DNA from: Bolinopsis microptera
Taxonomy: Eukaryota; Ctenophora; Tentaculata; Lobata; Bolinopsidae
NCBI RefSeq assembly: GCF_026151205.1
Contig: NC_087081.1
Span: 15,426,837 to 15,490,836 of the forward strand
Direction: 5' to 3'
DNA length: 64,000 bases
Shown: positions 1 to 11,544 of the stretch, in pieces
How positions within the stretch are numbered: position 1 is the first letter of the stretch
How the letters are laid out: every line of letters begins with the position of its first letter
The notes under the pieces: generated by a model
What the model saw: the letters and a program-made list of their open reading frames with translations, nothing else
What the model was told of the DNA's origin: nothing
Databases searched by the model: none
Position numbers and translations under genes: made by a program

Positions 1-3000
1 ATAGGTAGGATATAGGTAGGATATAGGTAGGATATAGGTAGGATATAGGTACGGATAGGTTAGGATATAGGTAGGATATAATAGGTAGGATATAGGTAGG
101 ATATAATAGTAGGATATAGGTAGGATATAGGTAGGATATAATAGGTAGGATATAGGTAGGACTATAATAGGTAGGATATAAGGTAGGATATAGGTAGGAT
201 ATAATAGGTAGGATATAGGTAGGATATAGGTAGGATATAATAGGTAGGATATAGGTAGGATATAATAGGTAGGATATAGGTAGGATATAATAGGTAGGAT
301 ATAGGTAGGATATAATAGGTAGGATATAGGTGGATATAGGTAGGAATATAGGTAGGATATAATAGGTAGGATATAGGTAGGATATAATAGGTAGGAGATA
401 AGTAGGATATAGGTAGGATATAGGTAGGATATAGGTAGGATATAGGTAGGATATAATAGGTAGGATATAGGTAGGATATAATAGGTAGGATATAGGTAGG
501 ATATAGGTAGGATATAATAGGTAGGATATAGGTAGGATAATAGGTAGGATATAGGTAGGATATAGGTAGGATATAATAGGTAGGATATAAGGTAGGATAT
601 AGGTAGGATATAGGTAGGATATAGGTAGGATATAGGTAGGATATAGGTAGGATATAGGTAGGAATAATAGGTAGGATATAGGTAGGATATAATAGGTAGG
701 ATATAGGTAGGATATAGGTAGGATATAGGTAGGATATAGGTAGGATATAGGTAGGATATAGGTAGGATATAGGTAGTAATAGGTAGGATATAGGTAGGAT
801 AAAGGTAGGATATAGGTAGGATATAGGTAGGATAAAGGTAGGATATAGGTAGGATATAGGTAGGATATAATAGGTAGGATATAGGTAGGATATAGGTAGG
901 ATATAGGTAGGATATAGGTAGGATATAGGTAGGATATAGGTAGGATATAGGTAGGATATAGGTAGGATATAATAGGTAGGATATAGGTAGGATATAATAG
1001 GTAGGATATAGGTAGGATATAGGTAGGATATAGGTAGGATATAGGTAGGATATAGGTAGGATATAATAGGTAGGATATAAGGTAGGATATAATAGGTAGG
1101 ATATAGGTAGGATATAGGTAGGATATAATTAGGTAGGATATAGGTAGGATATAATAGGTAGGATAAGGTAGGATATAGGTAGGATATAATAGGTAGGATA
1201 TAATAGTAGGATATAGGTAGGATATAGGTAGGATATAGGTAGGATATAGGTAGGATATAGGTAGGATATAGGTAGGATATAATAGGTAGGATATAGGTAG
1301 GATATAATAGGTAGGATATAGGTAGGATATAGGTAGGATATAGGTAGGATATAGGTAGGATATAGGTAGGATATAGGTAGGATATAGGTAGTAATAGGTA
1401 GGATATAGGTAGGATAAAGGTAGGATATAGGTAGGATATAGGTAGGATAAAGGTAGGATATAGGTAGGATATAGGTAGGATATAATAGGTAGGATATAGG
1501 TAGGATATAGGTAGGATATAGGTAGGATATAGGTAGGATATAGGTAGGATATAGGTAGGATATAGGTAGATATAGGTAGGATATAATAGGTAGGATATAG
1601 GTAGGATATAATAGGTAGGATATAGGTAGGATATAGGTAGGATATAATAGGTAGGATATAGGTAGGATATAATAGGTAGGATATAGGTAGGATATAGGTA
1701 GGATATAATAGGTAGGATATAGGTAGGATATAGGTAGGATATAATAGGTAGGATATAGGTAGGATATAATAGGTAGGATATAGGTAGGATATAATAGGTA
1801 GGATATAGGTAGGATATAATAGGTAGGATATAGGTAGGATATAGGTAGGATATAATAGGTAGGATATAGGTAGGATATAGGTAGGATATAATAGGTAGGA
1901 TATAGGTAAGATATAGGTAGGATATAGGTAGGATATAGTAGGTAGGATATAGGTAGGATATAGGTAGGATATAGGTAGGATATAGGTAGGATAAAGGTAG
2001 GATAAAGCTAGGATATAGGTAGGATATAGGTAGGATATAGGTAGGATATAGGTAGGATAAAGGTAGATAAAGGTTAGGATAAGGTAGGATTAATAGGTAG
2101 GCTATAGGTAAGATATAGGTAGGATATAGGTTAGGATATAGGAAGGATATAGGTAGGATATAGGAAGGATATAGGTAGTAATAGGTAGGATATAGGTAGG
2201 ATAAAGGTAGGATATAGGTAGGTATAGGTAGGATAAAGGTAGGATATAGGTAGGATATAGGTAGGATATAATAGGTAGGATATAGGTAGGATATAGGTAG
2301 GATATAGGTAGGATATAGGTAGGATATAGGTAGGATATAATAGGTAGGATATAGGTAGGATATAGGTAGGATATAGGTAGGATATAGGTAGGATATAGGT
2401 AGGATATAGGTAGGATATAGGTAGGATATAGGTAGGATAAAGGTAGGATATAGGTAGGATATAGGTAGGATATAATAGGTAGGATATAGGTAAGATATAG
2501 GTAGGATATAGGTAGGATATAGTAGGTAGGATATAGGTAGGATATAGGTAGGATATAGGTAGGATATAGGTAGGATAAAGGTAGGATAAAGGTAGGATAT
2601 AGGTAGGATATAGGTAGGATATAGGTAGGATATAGGTAGGATATAGGTAGGATAAAGGTAGGATAAAGGTAGGATATAGGTAGGATATAATAGGTAGGAT
2701 ATAGGTAAGATATAGGTAGGATATAGGTAGGATATAGGAAGGATATAGGTAGGATATAGGAAGGATATAGGTAGTAATAGGTAGGATATAGGTAGGATAA
2801 AGGTAGGATATAGGTAGGATATAGGTAGGATAAAGGTAGGATATAGGTAGGATATAGGTAGGATATAATAGGTAGGATATAGGTAGGATATAGGTAGGAT
2901 AAAGGTAGGATAAAGGTAGGATATAGGTAGGATATAATAGGTAGGATATAGACAGGATATAGGTAGGATATAGGTAGGATATAGGTAGGATATAGGTAGG

Positions 3001-5430
3001 ATATAGGTAGGATATAGGTAGTAATAGGTAGGATATAGGTAGGATATAGGTAGGATATAGGTAGGATAAAGGTAGGATATAGGTAGGATATAGGTAGGAT
3101 ATAGGTAGGATATAGGTAGGATATAGGTAGGATATAGGTAGGATATAGGTAGGATATAGGTAGGATATAGGTAGGATATAGGTAGGATATAGGTAGGATA
3201 TAATAGGTAGGATATAGGTAGGATATAATAGGTAGGATATAGGTAGGATATAGGTAGGATATAGGTAGGATATAGGTAGGATATAGGTAGGATATAATAG
3301 GTAGGATATAGGTAGGATATAATAGGTAGGATATAGGTAGGATATAGGTAGGATATAATAGGTAGGATATAGGTAGGATATAATAGGTAGGATATAGGTA
3401 GGATATAGGTAGGATATAATAGGTAGGATATAATAGGTAGGATATAGGTAGGATATAGGTAGGATATAGGTAGGATATAGGTAGGATATAGGTAGGATAT
3501 AGGTAGGATATAATAGGTAGGATATAGGTAGGATATAATAGGTTGGATATAGGTAGGATATAGGTAGGATATAGGTAGGATATTGGTAGGATATAGGTAG
3601 GATATAGGTAGGATATAGGTAGTAATAGGTAGGATATAGGTAGGATAAAGGTAGGATATAGGTAGGAAATAGGTAGGATAAGGTAGGATATAGGTAGGAT
3701 ATAGGTAGGATATAATAGGTAGGATATATGTAGGATATAGGTAGGATATAGGTAGGCTATAGGTTAGGATATAGGTAGGATATAGGTAGGATATAGGTAG
3801 GATATAGGTAGGATATAATAGGTAGGATATAGGTAGGATATAATAGGTAGGATATAGGTAGGATATAGGTAGGATATAATAGGTAGGATATAGGTAGGAT
3901 ATAATAGGTAGGATATAGGTAGGATATAGGTAGGATATAATAGGTAGGATATAGGTAGGATATAGGTAGGATATAATAGGTAGGATATAGGTAGGATATA
4001 ATAGGTAGGATATAGGTAGGATATAATAGGTAGGATATAGGTAGGATATAATAGGTAGGATATAGGTAGGATATAGGTAGGATATAATAGGTAGGATATA
4101 GGTAGGATATAGGTAGGATATAATAGGTAGGATATAGGTAGGATATAATAGGTAGGATATAGGTAGGATATAGGTAGGATATAGGTAGGATATAATAGGT
4201 AGGATATAGGTAGGATATAGGTAGGATATAGGTAGGATATAGGTAGGATATAGGTAGGATATAGGTAGGATATAGGTAGGATATAGGTAGGATATAGGTA
4301 GGATATAGGTAGGATATAATAGGTAGGATATAGGTAGGATATAATAGGTAGGATATAGGTAGGATATAATAGGTAGGATATAGGTAGGATATAGGTAGGA
4401 TATAGGTAGGATATAATAGGTAGGATATAGGTAGGATATAATAGGTAGTAATAGGTAGGATATAGGTAAGATATAGGTAGGATATAATAGGTAGGATATA
4501 GGTAGGATATAGGTAGGATATAATAGGTAGGATAAAGGTAGGATATAGGTAGGATATAATGGGTAGGATATAGGTAGGATATAGGTAGGATATAATAGGT
4601 AGGATATAGGTAGGATATAGGTAGGATATAGGTAGGATATAATAGGTAGGATAAAGGTAGGATATAGGTAGGATATAATAGGTAGGATATAGGTAGGATA
4701 TAGGTAGGATATAATAGGTAGGATATAATAGGTAGGATATAGGTAGGATATAATAGGTAGGATATAGGTAGGATATAATAGGTAGGATATAGGTAGGATA
4801 TAATAGGTAGGATATAGGTAGGATATAATAGGTAGGATATAGGTAGGATATAGGTAGGATATAGGTAGGATATAGGTAGGATATAATAGGTAGTAATAGG
4901 TAGGATATAGGTAAGATATAGGTAGGATATAATAGGTAGAATATAGGTAGGATATAGGTAGGATATAATAGGTAGGATATAGGTAGGATATAGGTAGGAT
5001 ATAATAGGTAGGATATAGGTAGGATATAATAGGTAGGATATAGGTAGGATATAGGTAGGATATAGGTAGGATATAATAGGTAGGATATAGGTAGGATATA
5101 ATAGGTAGTAATAGGTAGGATATAGGTAAGATATAGGTAGGATATAATAGGTAGGATATAGGTAGGATATAGGTAGGATATAATAGGTAGGATATAGGTA
5201 GGATATAGGTAGGATATAATAGGTAGGATATAGGTAGGATATAATAGGTAGGATATAGGTAGGATATAGGTAGGATATAATAGGTAGGATATAGGTAGGA
5301 TATAGGTAGGATATAATAGGTAGGATATAGGTAGGATATAATAGGTAGGATATAGGTAGGATAAAGGTAGGATAAAGGTAAGATATAGGTAGGATATAAT
5401 AGGTAGGATATAGGTAGGATATAGGTAGGA
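1..5430. repeat. 11-bp / 14-bp minisatellite array with higher-order repeats
   Basis: The array is built of the 11-bp unit ATAGGTAGGAT and a 14-bp variant with an extra ATA. Unit variants (GGATAAAGGT, GGTAGTAATAGG, GGTAAGATATAGG) recur in the same order. The GGTAGTAAT marker appears near 774, 1388, 2172, 2770, 3020, 3620, 4445, 4892 and 5105, giving higher-order periods of about 600-660 bp. The array runs to the window edge, so its full size is unknown. The minus strand is free of stops for over 1,770 codons because neither unit contains a stop triplet in any frame and both lengths equal 2 modulo 3. The result is an 11-residue peptide period with no sign of being a protein. Confidence 0.97.
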
Positions 5431-6737
5431 CAGTTTAGAGTTACCGCGTTATTTGAGCGCTCCAATGTAGAAGGAGGCAGAGCCACAAGTTCCCGAGAGG
5501 TAGAGGATAGTTTGCAGATATATTGCTGTGAAAACGATCATTGCTCTTATCCCAGAGGGAGTAACTGTCACCCGAGTCATTTTCAAAAAGGGTGTCAAAT
5601 TTGAGATGAAAAATCAAACTTCTATTTAATATTGAATACTGACCAACAAGCTGGTAATTATATTTATTTGAAAAAGCAACGTGATTATTCCATGAAATGG
5701 GTTGATGTTAATTTGTTAAAAGTCACATCCTCATTCCTCATGTTACCTGTATGCACTTGTCTTTTTGTTGACACGTGTACGTAAACATATTCGAACAAGA
5801 AAAGTAATTATCATTGTTTTGTTAAAAGTCACATCCTCCTTTTGTGCTTATCTTTTCGCTGGCACGTACAGTAAAACCCCGATTTACCCCGGATCCCGAT
5901 TTACCGCGGACCCTGATTTACTGCGGACCCGATTTACCGCGGACTCCGATTTACCGTGGACCCCGATTTACCGCGGATGTTTCCTTTTCCCCAAACTTCC
6001 CCCAATCGTGGTTTTACTGTATTCACAAAATGCTGCAGATTATAGCAAATATAATAATTACACAGATCTGTATTCTGTAGTACCACTTACAAACTTAACG
6101 TAATAGTATTAACTGCTCTATTAAATATTGAATCAAATATTGTATTGATTGTTAAATTAATTATTAAGTTGGTTTTATCACGTTTTATGTTCACGTGATA
6201 TTCCTTGACTCCATGATTTCGACATTTTGACTCAGTTTACCGTATAATTCGAATAATATTCCGTTTATTATTTTATTTTCCACTCCCCTAGAACATTCTA
6301 ACATTTCGGTATATTTAAAGCCACGCATTTAATCGGTTTGTCTTTCCAAAGAACATCCTCTAAAGAAACAAATAGGAGAAAACTTATCAACTCCACAGTA
6401 TAGTACGTTTCCTTGTCTATATTATAATTCGAAAGTGTCTGATTGTATGTACGACCGCCCACGTGAAAATTAGGTTTGGCAAGTTGTTATTATGTCGTTT
6501 TTAAAGTGTTTTACATTTAAATCGGCAGTATCTTTGGTTGGGATAGATATTTTTTGATGCGATTAAAACTTTCTTTCAAAGAGTACTACACCTGCTTTCT
6601 AGTATTAAATATAAAAGTACATTGTGATGCGTTTACATACTGATTTTGTGATATGTTGCTGTAATATCACATAACTGAGGCTGAATGGTGAATTCAGTCC
6701 AGAAAGTCTGAACCAAAATCACTCAACTAAAACAAAC
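5431..6737. other. Unique flank of the satellite; no gene seen
   Basis: Single-copy-looking AT-rich sequence. Near 5715-5760 and 5822-5868 there is an imperfect direct duplication (both contain GTTAAAAGTCACATCCTC followed by a cytosine- and thymine-rich stretch). I looked on the minus strand here for the missing C-terminal exons of the neighbouring thymidine-phosphorylase-like gene and found none that I could support. Confidence 0.5.
5878..5988. repeat. 17-bp minisatellite (CCGATTTACCGCGGACC)
   Basis: About six imperfect copies of a 17-bp unit, GC-rich against an AT-rich background. An open frame of 112 codons crosses it on the plus strand but shows only the repeat, so it is not called as a gene. 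Confidence 0.85.
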
Positions 6738-6878
6738 CAATTAAAGCAAAGTTCAATTAAAGTCCAATTAAAGTCCAATTATTAAAGTCCAATTAAAGTT
6801 CAATTAAAGTTCAATTAAAGTTCAATTAAAGTTCAATTAAAATCCAATTAAAGTTCAATTAAAGTCCAATTAAAGTTC
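6738..6878. repeat. 11-bp minisatellite (CAATTAAAGTY)
   Basis: About a dozen copies of an 11-bp unit alternating CAATTAAAGTT and CAATTAAAGTC. It ends two bases from the apparent stop codon (6880-6882) of the thymidine-phosphorylase-like gene, so it occupies the immediate 3' flank or the next intron of that gene. Confidence 0.9.
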
Positions 6879-6879
6879 A

Positions 6880-9800
6880 CTAACCAGGGATTCTAGACTC
6901 AATGGTAGTCTGATAACCAGCAAGTGTGAAGACCTCACCATACTTCCTATCCCTCAGCTTGTCTACCACATCACGTGACACGCCCTGTACTGCCAACATT
7001 TCTAGAAACTTCTTTAGTCCTCCCCCGTTTCTTAGCACATCAAACACCTGTAGTAGATGGTAGTTTGGTGGTGAAAATGATCAGTTATAATGTCAATTGG
7101 TATTAAAGATATAATGAAACGGGCAGCCGGCACCGGAGCTGAGACGCGAAACCAATTTGTTTCCAAATATTTTGGAATATCCTACCATTTTCTCTCCCTC
7201 CTTCAAAGATTCTACTTTCTTGGACATTTGCAGCAAATGGGCACACTGCAGAGCAAGCACATCTACTACATCAGACGAACCCTCACCTGAGGTGGTTAAA
7301 AACATTTTAATTGATTTTTTTTAATAATATCAAATATCGGTTCTCTATTTGTGGTATAATTTGTTTAAACAAACAAACAAACAAACAAACAAACAAACAA
7401 ACAAACAAACAAACAAACAAACAAACAAACAAACAAACAAACAAACAAACAAACAAACAAACAAACAAACAAACAAACAAACAAACAAACAAACAAACAA
7501 ACAATCAAACAAACAAACAAACAAACAAACAAACAATCAAACAAACAAACAAACAAACAAACAAACAAACAAACAAAACAAACAAACTAACAAACAAACA
7601 ACATACCAGAGAGAATTTCAATAACATCTTGTATCTCGAGAGGGTATCCAAGCATCTTACTGTAGGGAACGGTTGCGTCACTCACTTGTACTCTACACTT
7701 AATTCCCAACTGAGGAGTGTTGTATTGTAAATCACTGTTTATACAGCAGGGTGTCATAGTGTACATAGTGTACATAGTGTACATAGTGTACAAAGTGTAC
7801 ATAGTGTACATAGTGTACATAGTGTACATAGTGTACATAGTGTACATAGTGATCGAATTTGCTAAATTATGTGATTTCATATTCATTTTAATATTGCTAT
7901 GTGTTTAAAATACTTTAGCTCAATAATGACTATTATGTTTAAATCAGTTTGTGACCATTGTGTAATGAGTGCGTAAACAATATGTGGCCAATATATGACC
8001 AATACGTGAACAATATGTAACCAGTAAGTGACCACAATAAGTGACCACAATAAGTGACCACAATAAGTGACCACAATATGTGACCAATACGCACCTGTTT
8101 GGTGAGGGCAGTTATATCGTTAGCCTGTTTGAACACAGTTTCTCGTTTACCAATGCCTCTCCCAACACACTTCATATCTCCAAAGTAGTAGGCAGAACCG
8201 CATGCAGCCATCTGAAACAATATGTATTAAATCGGTTAACTATCTTATTAAAATTATAATACTGATCATTAAGTGATCACGTGTTAATTAAATTCTGATT
8301 ATACGCATAACATGTTAATTACATGTTAATTACATGTTAATTAATCTGATTACATGCATAACTGCATAATATATATAACTCAAATGTTAATTATTCAAAT
8401 TCCATAACAAATTTACCAGGCTGAAGTAACGAGCAAGGTCAAGCTGAGAGCTACTCAAAGTCCCGACACTCTTCATGATCATGTTCATCTTACTTTCTAC
8501 CAGGTTGAGATCCTGAGGTTAAAGCATCAAAAATACATTAAACATTGTACATTATACATTGTGCATTGTACATTATACGTTGTACATTATAAATTGTACA
8601 TTATACCTTGTACATTATACCTTGTACATTATACCTTGTACATTATACATTGTACCCTATTCATTCTAACGCGCTTGACTATACCTAACAAAAAATAAGG
8701 CAGGATGTATTTTCATGAAATTCAAAGTAAAACCACGCTTGAATAATATAATGCTGAGATTATCAATTAACTTATCAATTAAAAAATTTAAATTAATTTA
8801 AAAACTTTAGGTAACATAAAGTACATTGTACAGTGTACACTGTACATTGTACATAATACACTGTACAGTGTACATTATACATTATACACTGTACATTTTA
8901 CATAAAGGCTACCTGAGAGTACCCGACAAAGCAGCCGATATCTTCCATCATAGAGTTCATCTGATCGCGTGATAACTCTGGGTTAAACCCAGGAATGCAT
9001 TTCAGCTTCTCCAGAGAGACGTTGTTACCAACTGTGATGGGAATTTTGTTTACTGTTGTGGTAAAGTATTTTGAAATATCAACATTTTTTGGACGCATTA
9101 TTTATATTCTCTGGTTACTTAAGATAATGCAAAAAATGTGTCAATTTAATCCACAAAAATCACCAGATTTGCTGTGTAAAACATAATTTTAATCATTAAC
9201 CTATATAACCTTACGTAAAATCCGGATTGAAATACTATAAATGAGTCGCATAGTTGAAATGTTTTCTTGGGTAAATTTCCTTGTCGCATCAAAAAGAAAA
9301 CATAAACCTTACCTTGAATAGAGGGAACTTTAAATCCGAGAGCAGCCAAGAGAGGAACAGCAACGAGACACCTAGAGTTAAGGTTTAAAAAAAAACATAT
9401 TTGATAGATTTACAGATCTAGCTTGACAAAAATATTTTTGATTGCCAGACCCACTAGAGTGTAGACCCACCATTCTGATTGCCAGACCCGCTATTTAACA
9501 GGGGCTCATAATGCGCGAGTGGGTCTGCCTAAAATTCACAGATCTAGCTGTGGGTCTGAGACATGTTAAAAAAACACCTTACCTGGAGTCTCCCATAACA
9601 TCAGTAGCCTTGTAGTACACAACGTCCCACTCCTCCTTCACCTCTAGCTTCTTATTCTCCTCTATCATTGCTTTAGTTAGCTTGGCTGTCTCCACTGTAG
9701 GAAATGAGGGGGTTAGAAGAGGGGGAGAAGGTGAACTACACAGTGTGATGCAGACACGTGGTGTTGTGATGACGTCACGTGATATTGTAATGACGTCACA

Positions 9801-10960
9801 GTGGTAGTGTAGTGTGACGAATGTGGTAGTGTAATGAATGTGGTAGTGTGGGTACATCTACATGTTTTAACTACACTTTTTAACCGAGGGATGAAATATT
9901 TCGTTTGTTAAGGCTGTGCAAGTTGTGATATAAAACTTGACAATACAGGGTGTCCCGAAAACAGAGAACCAAGTGATCAGAGAGTTACCATGGTTACAGT
10001 AAGTAAACAAGTGATCAGTGTCAATAACTCACCAACGGTTTAGAATGCCATTTATTATTTACAAGGGCTATTATAGGGCCGAGTATGACCTCCGGAGTTC
10101 GCCAAAAAATTCTCAGACCTCATTCAGTGGGTTGTGGCAGCTTCATGACGCTTTACTACAAATTGACTGGTATCATTTTAATGTTATCGGCTTGTTCTTG
10201 GTCACAAAGTGAAGATCATGTGATGCTTTGACAACCATTTGCTTGAAAATATCACAAGAGTCGTGTAATGAGCAATTTATTGTCGTGAACTAATTGGGTA
10301 CTCGAGCTGTTGACATGGTGGATCACGTGATTGTCACGCGGCTCCTGAATGAGTCTTGAAACATGTTTCAAGACATTTGGAGTCAATTTGGTTTAAAAAT
10401 TCCGAACATAATGCACTAATTTTAAATGGCAGCTCTACTCAGCTGTCAAGCTCTTTAAGAAATCCGATCAGTGCCTACTGCCTTAGATCTATATCTCACA
10501 AAAAATGAATGGGCAAAATGAACAGGTTCCTGGTGGAATGGAGTGTTCTCCTCAAATTTGGAACACAGTCTCTGGAGTTTCAAGTCGTTAGTTTTTAAAA
10601 TTTGAGGCAAGTTGTTAACAAAAGTAAATTTATCGCCTTTTTTGGGACACCCTGGATATTATATAGTATAACTAACAAGGGAAACAACTTTTAAAAACAA
10701 CTCACAAAATTTTGATGGTTTTTATTGACAGAGAAAAAAAAAGAAAAAGTAAAAAACAACTTACAAAATTTGAGTGGTTTTTCATTGACAGAACAAAGCC
10801 ACGTGCACAATTGCAAATCGTTGACAGCGCCAGTGGAGACTGCATGAACAAAGGATTTTATATCTTTCTCAAGCAATTCCCTCTCTCTGTAAGTCCTAAT
10901 AAAGGATTTGAAATCGAATACATGATCCGAGCTGTTGTCACGTGCTGTTTCTGATGCCAT
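6880..10960 (-). CDS. Thymidine phosphorylase-like protein, catalytic motifs lost
   Basis: Nine exons join with matching phases: 10960-10765, 9694-9583, 9371-9313, 9031-8913, 8512-8417, 8211-8095, 7709-7607, 7286-7186, 7047-6880 (about 356 residues). The order follows thymidine phosphorylase (TYMP/DeoA): an N-terminal helical part ending in LLEKDIKSFVHAVSTG, then LAALGFKVPSI, SLEKLKCIPGFN, KQANDITALTKQ, GYPLEIQDVIEILSG and FLEMLAVQGV. Family enzymes carry KHSTGGVGD, GHTGGTLDKLE and an ARD/SKK segment; here these read YKATDVMGD, VGNNVSLEKLK and MKS/RYF, so the catalytic His, Arg and Lys are replaced. The protein stops about 100 residues short of the family length, without the C-terminal domain. 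The last in-frame TAG lies inside GTTAGT, which could instead be a splice donor. Thymidine to thymine conversion is therefore not expected; the role is unknown. Confidence 0.8.
7367..7601. repeat. (AAAC)n microsatellite inside an intron
   Basis: About 58 nearly perfect AAAC units with a few interruptions. It fills most of the 320-bp intron between the seventh and eighth exons of the TYMP-like gene and ends four bases from the 5' splice site (GT at 7606-7605 on the minus strand). Confidence 0.97.
7756..7850. repeat. 9-bp minisatellite (ATAGTGTAC)
   Basis: About ten copies of ATAGTGTAC with one ACAAAGTGT variant, in the intron upstream of the seventh exon of the TYMP-like gene. Confidence 0.95.
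8026..8093. repeat. 13-bp minisatellite (GACCACAATAAGT)
   Basis: Four to five copies of a 13-bp unit, preceded by degenerate versions from about 7980. It ends at the 5' splice site of the sixth exon (exon end 8095). Confidence 0.85.
8535..8900. repeat. Degenerate TACATTATAC/TTGTACAT intronic repeats
   Basis: Two clusters (about 8535-8650 and 8817-8900) of short TGTACATTATAC-type words, rich in the palindrome TGTACA, within the intron between the fourth and fifth exons of the TYMP-like gene. A related CATGTTAATTA repeat lies at 8290-8350 in the next intron. Confidence 0.75.
9946..10654. mobile_element. Tc1/mariner-type inverted-repeat element, apparently non-autonomous
   Basis: The left end CAGGGTGTCCCGAAAA and the right end TTTTTTGGGACACCCTG are inverted repeats of the CAGGGTGTCCC type common in mariner elements. 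TA precedes the left end; the right flank is GATA, so the target duplication is eroded or the end is off by two bases. The 709-bp interior has no long open frame and no transposase motif that I could see. It sits in the first intron of the TYMP-like gene. Confidence 0.75.
10699..10796. repeat. Tandem duplication of the exon 1 3' end with its splice donor
   Basis: The block around 10758-10796 (end of the first exon of the TYMP-like gene plus its donor TTTGTAAG) is repeated imperfectly at 10699-10735, where the donor reads TTTGTGAG. Both copies include the CATTGACAG-like end and an A-rich spacer. The upstream copy (in transcript order) preserves the reading phase used by the second exon, so I used it. 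Confidence 0.75.
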
Positions 10961-11544
10961 GGCCCTAAAGTAATTAGTTAATTAATTAACTTAAGTAATT
11001 AGGAGATACGCGAGGTTAACAAATGGAGATGATATTTATAGTACATGGAACAAGCTTTGGATTTCAGATTGTGGTTGAACTATTATATACATTGAATACA
11101 TTAGGGATGTGATGGTCAATGGGCCATCAAAATAAATCAGATATGCAAAATATGACCAACGATTGCAAATACAAGATGAGAAGAATTACTTAAATGACCA
11201 GTGAACAATTACGAAGAAACTTTCAATACAAATAAAAGATATATCTATCAGTCACAATTTGGTCACATGCAAATTTCTCAGCTCTCAACTTTGTGCAAAT
11301 TTTGATGGCATATTTACGAAAGCTGGGAATTGCAAAAAAAGTGCTAAATCCGATAAATGTCTATATTTCCAATTTCTTGATTTTTCATATATTACGTATA
11401 TTTCATTTCTTTTTGAGGAAAATAAACGGTTTAAAGAATATTGTTAAAAAACTGTATGAATTTGTGTGCTGCGCTGCCTATAGTGACGGAAAATGATTCA
11501 TACATATAATTATGATTTTCCGAACATTAATACAAATAATGTGA
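10961..11544. other. Intergenic region between two minus-strand genes
   Basis: AT-rich, with no convincing exon. It should hold the promoter of the TYMP-like gene, whose ATG is at 10960-10958, and the polyadenylation region of the nucleotidyltransferase gene ending at 11545. No clear TATA box was identified. Confidence 0.4.

Noticed and set aside
162-5486. 1,774-codon open frame on the minus strand
   Set aside because: Its sequence is an 11-residue echo of the 11-bp satellite; the units contain no stop in any frame and keep frame, so openness is expected without selection.
7311-7730. Lys/Gln/Thr/Asn and Cys/Leu/Phe/Val repeat frames on both strands
   Set aside because: Translations of the AAAC microsatellite only.
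9755-9800. Two TGACGTCA sites (CRE-like)
   Set aside because: They lie deep in an intron of the TYMP-like gene within a local repeat; nothing links them to a promoter.
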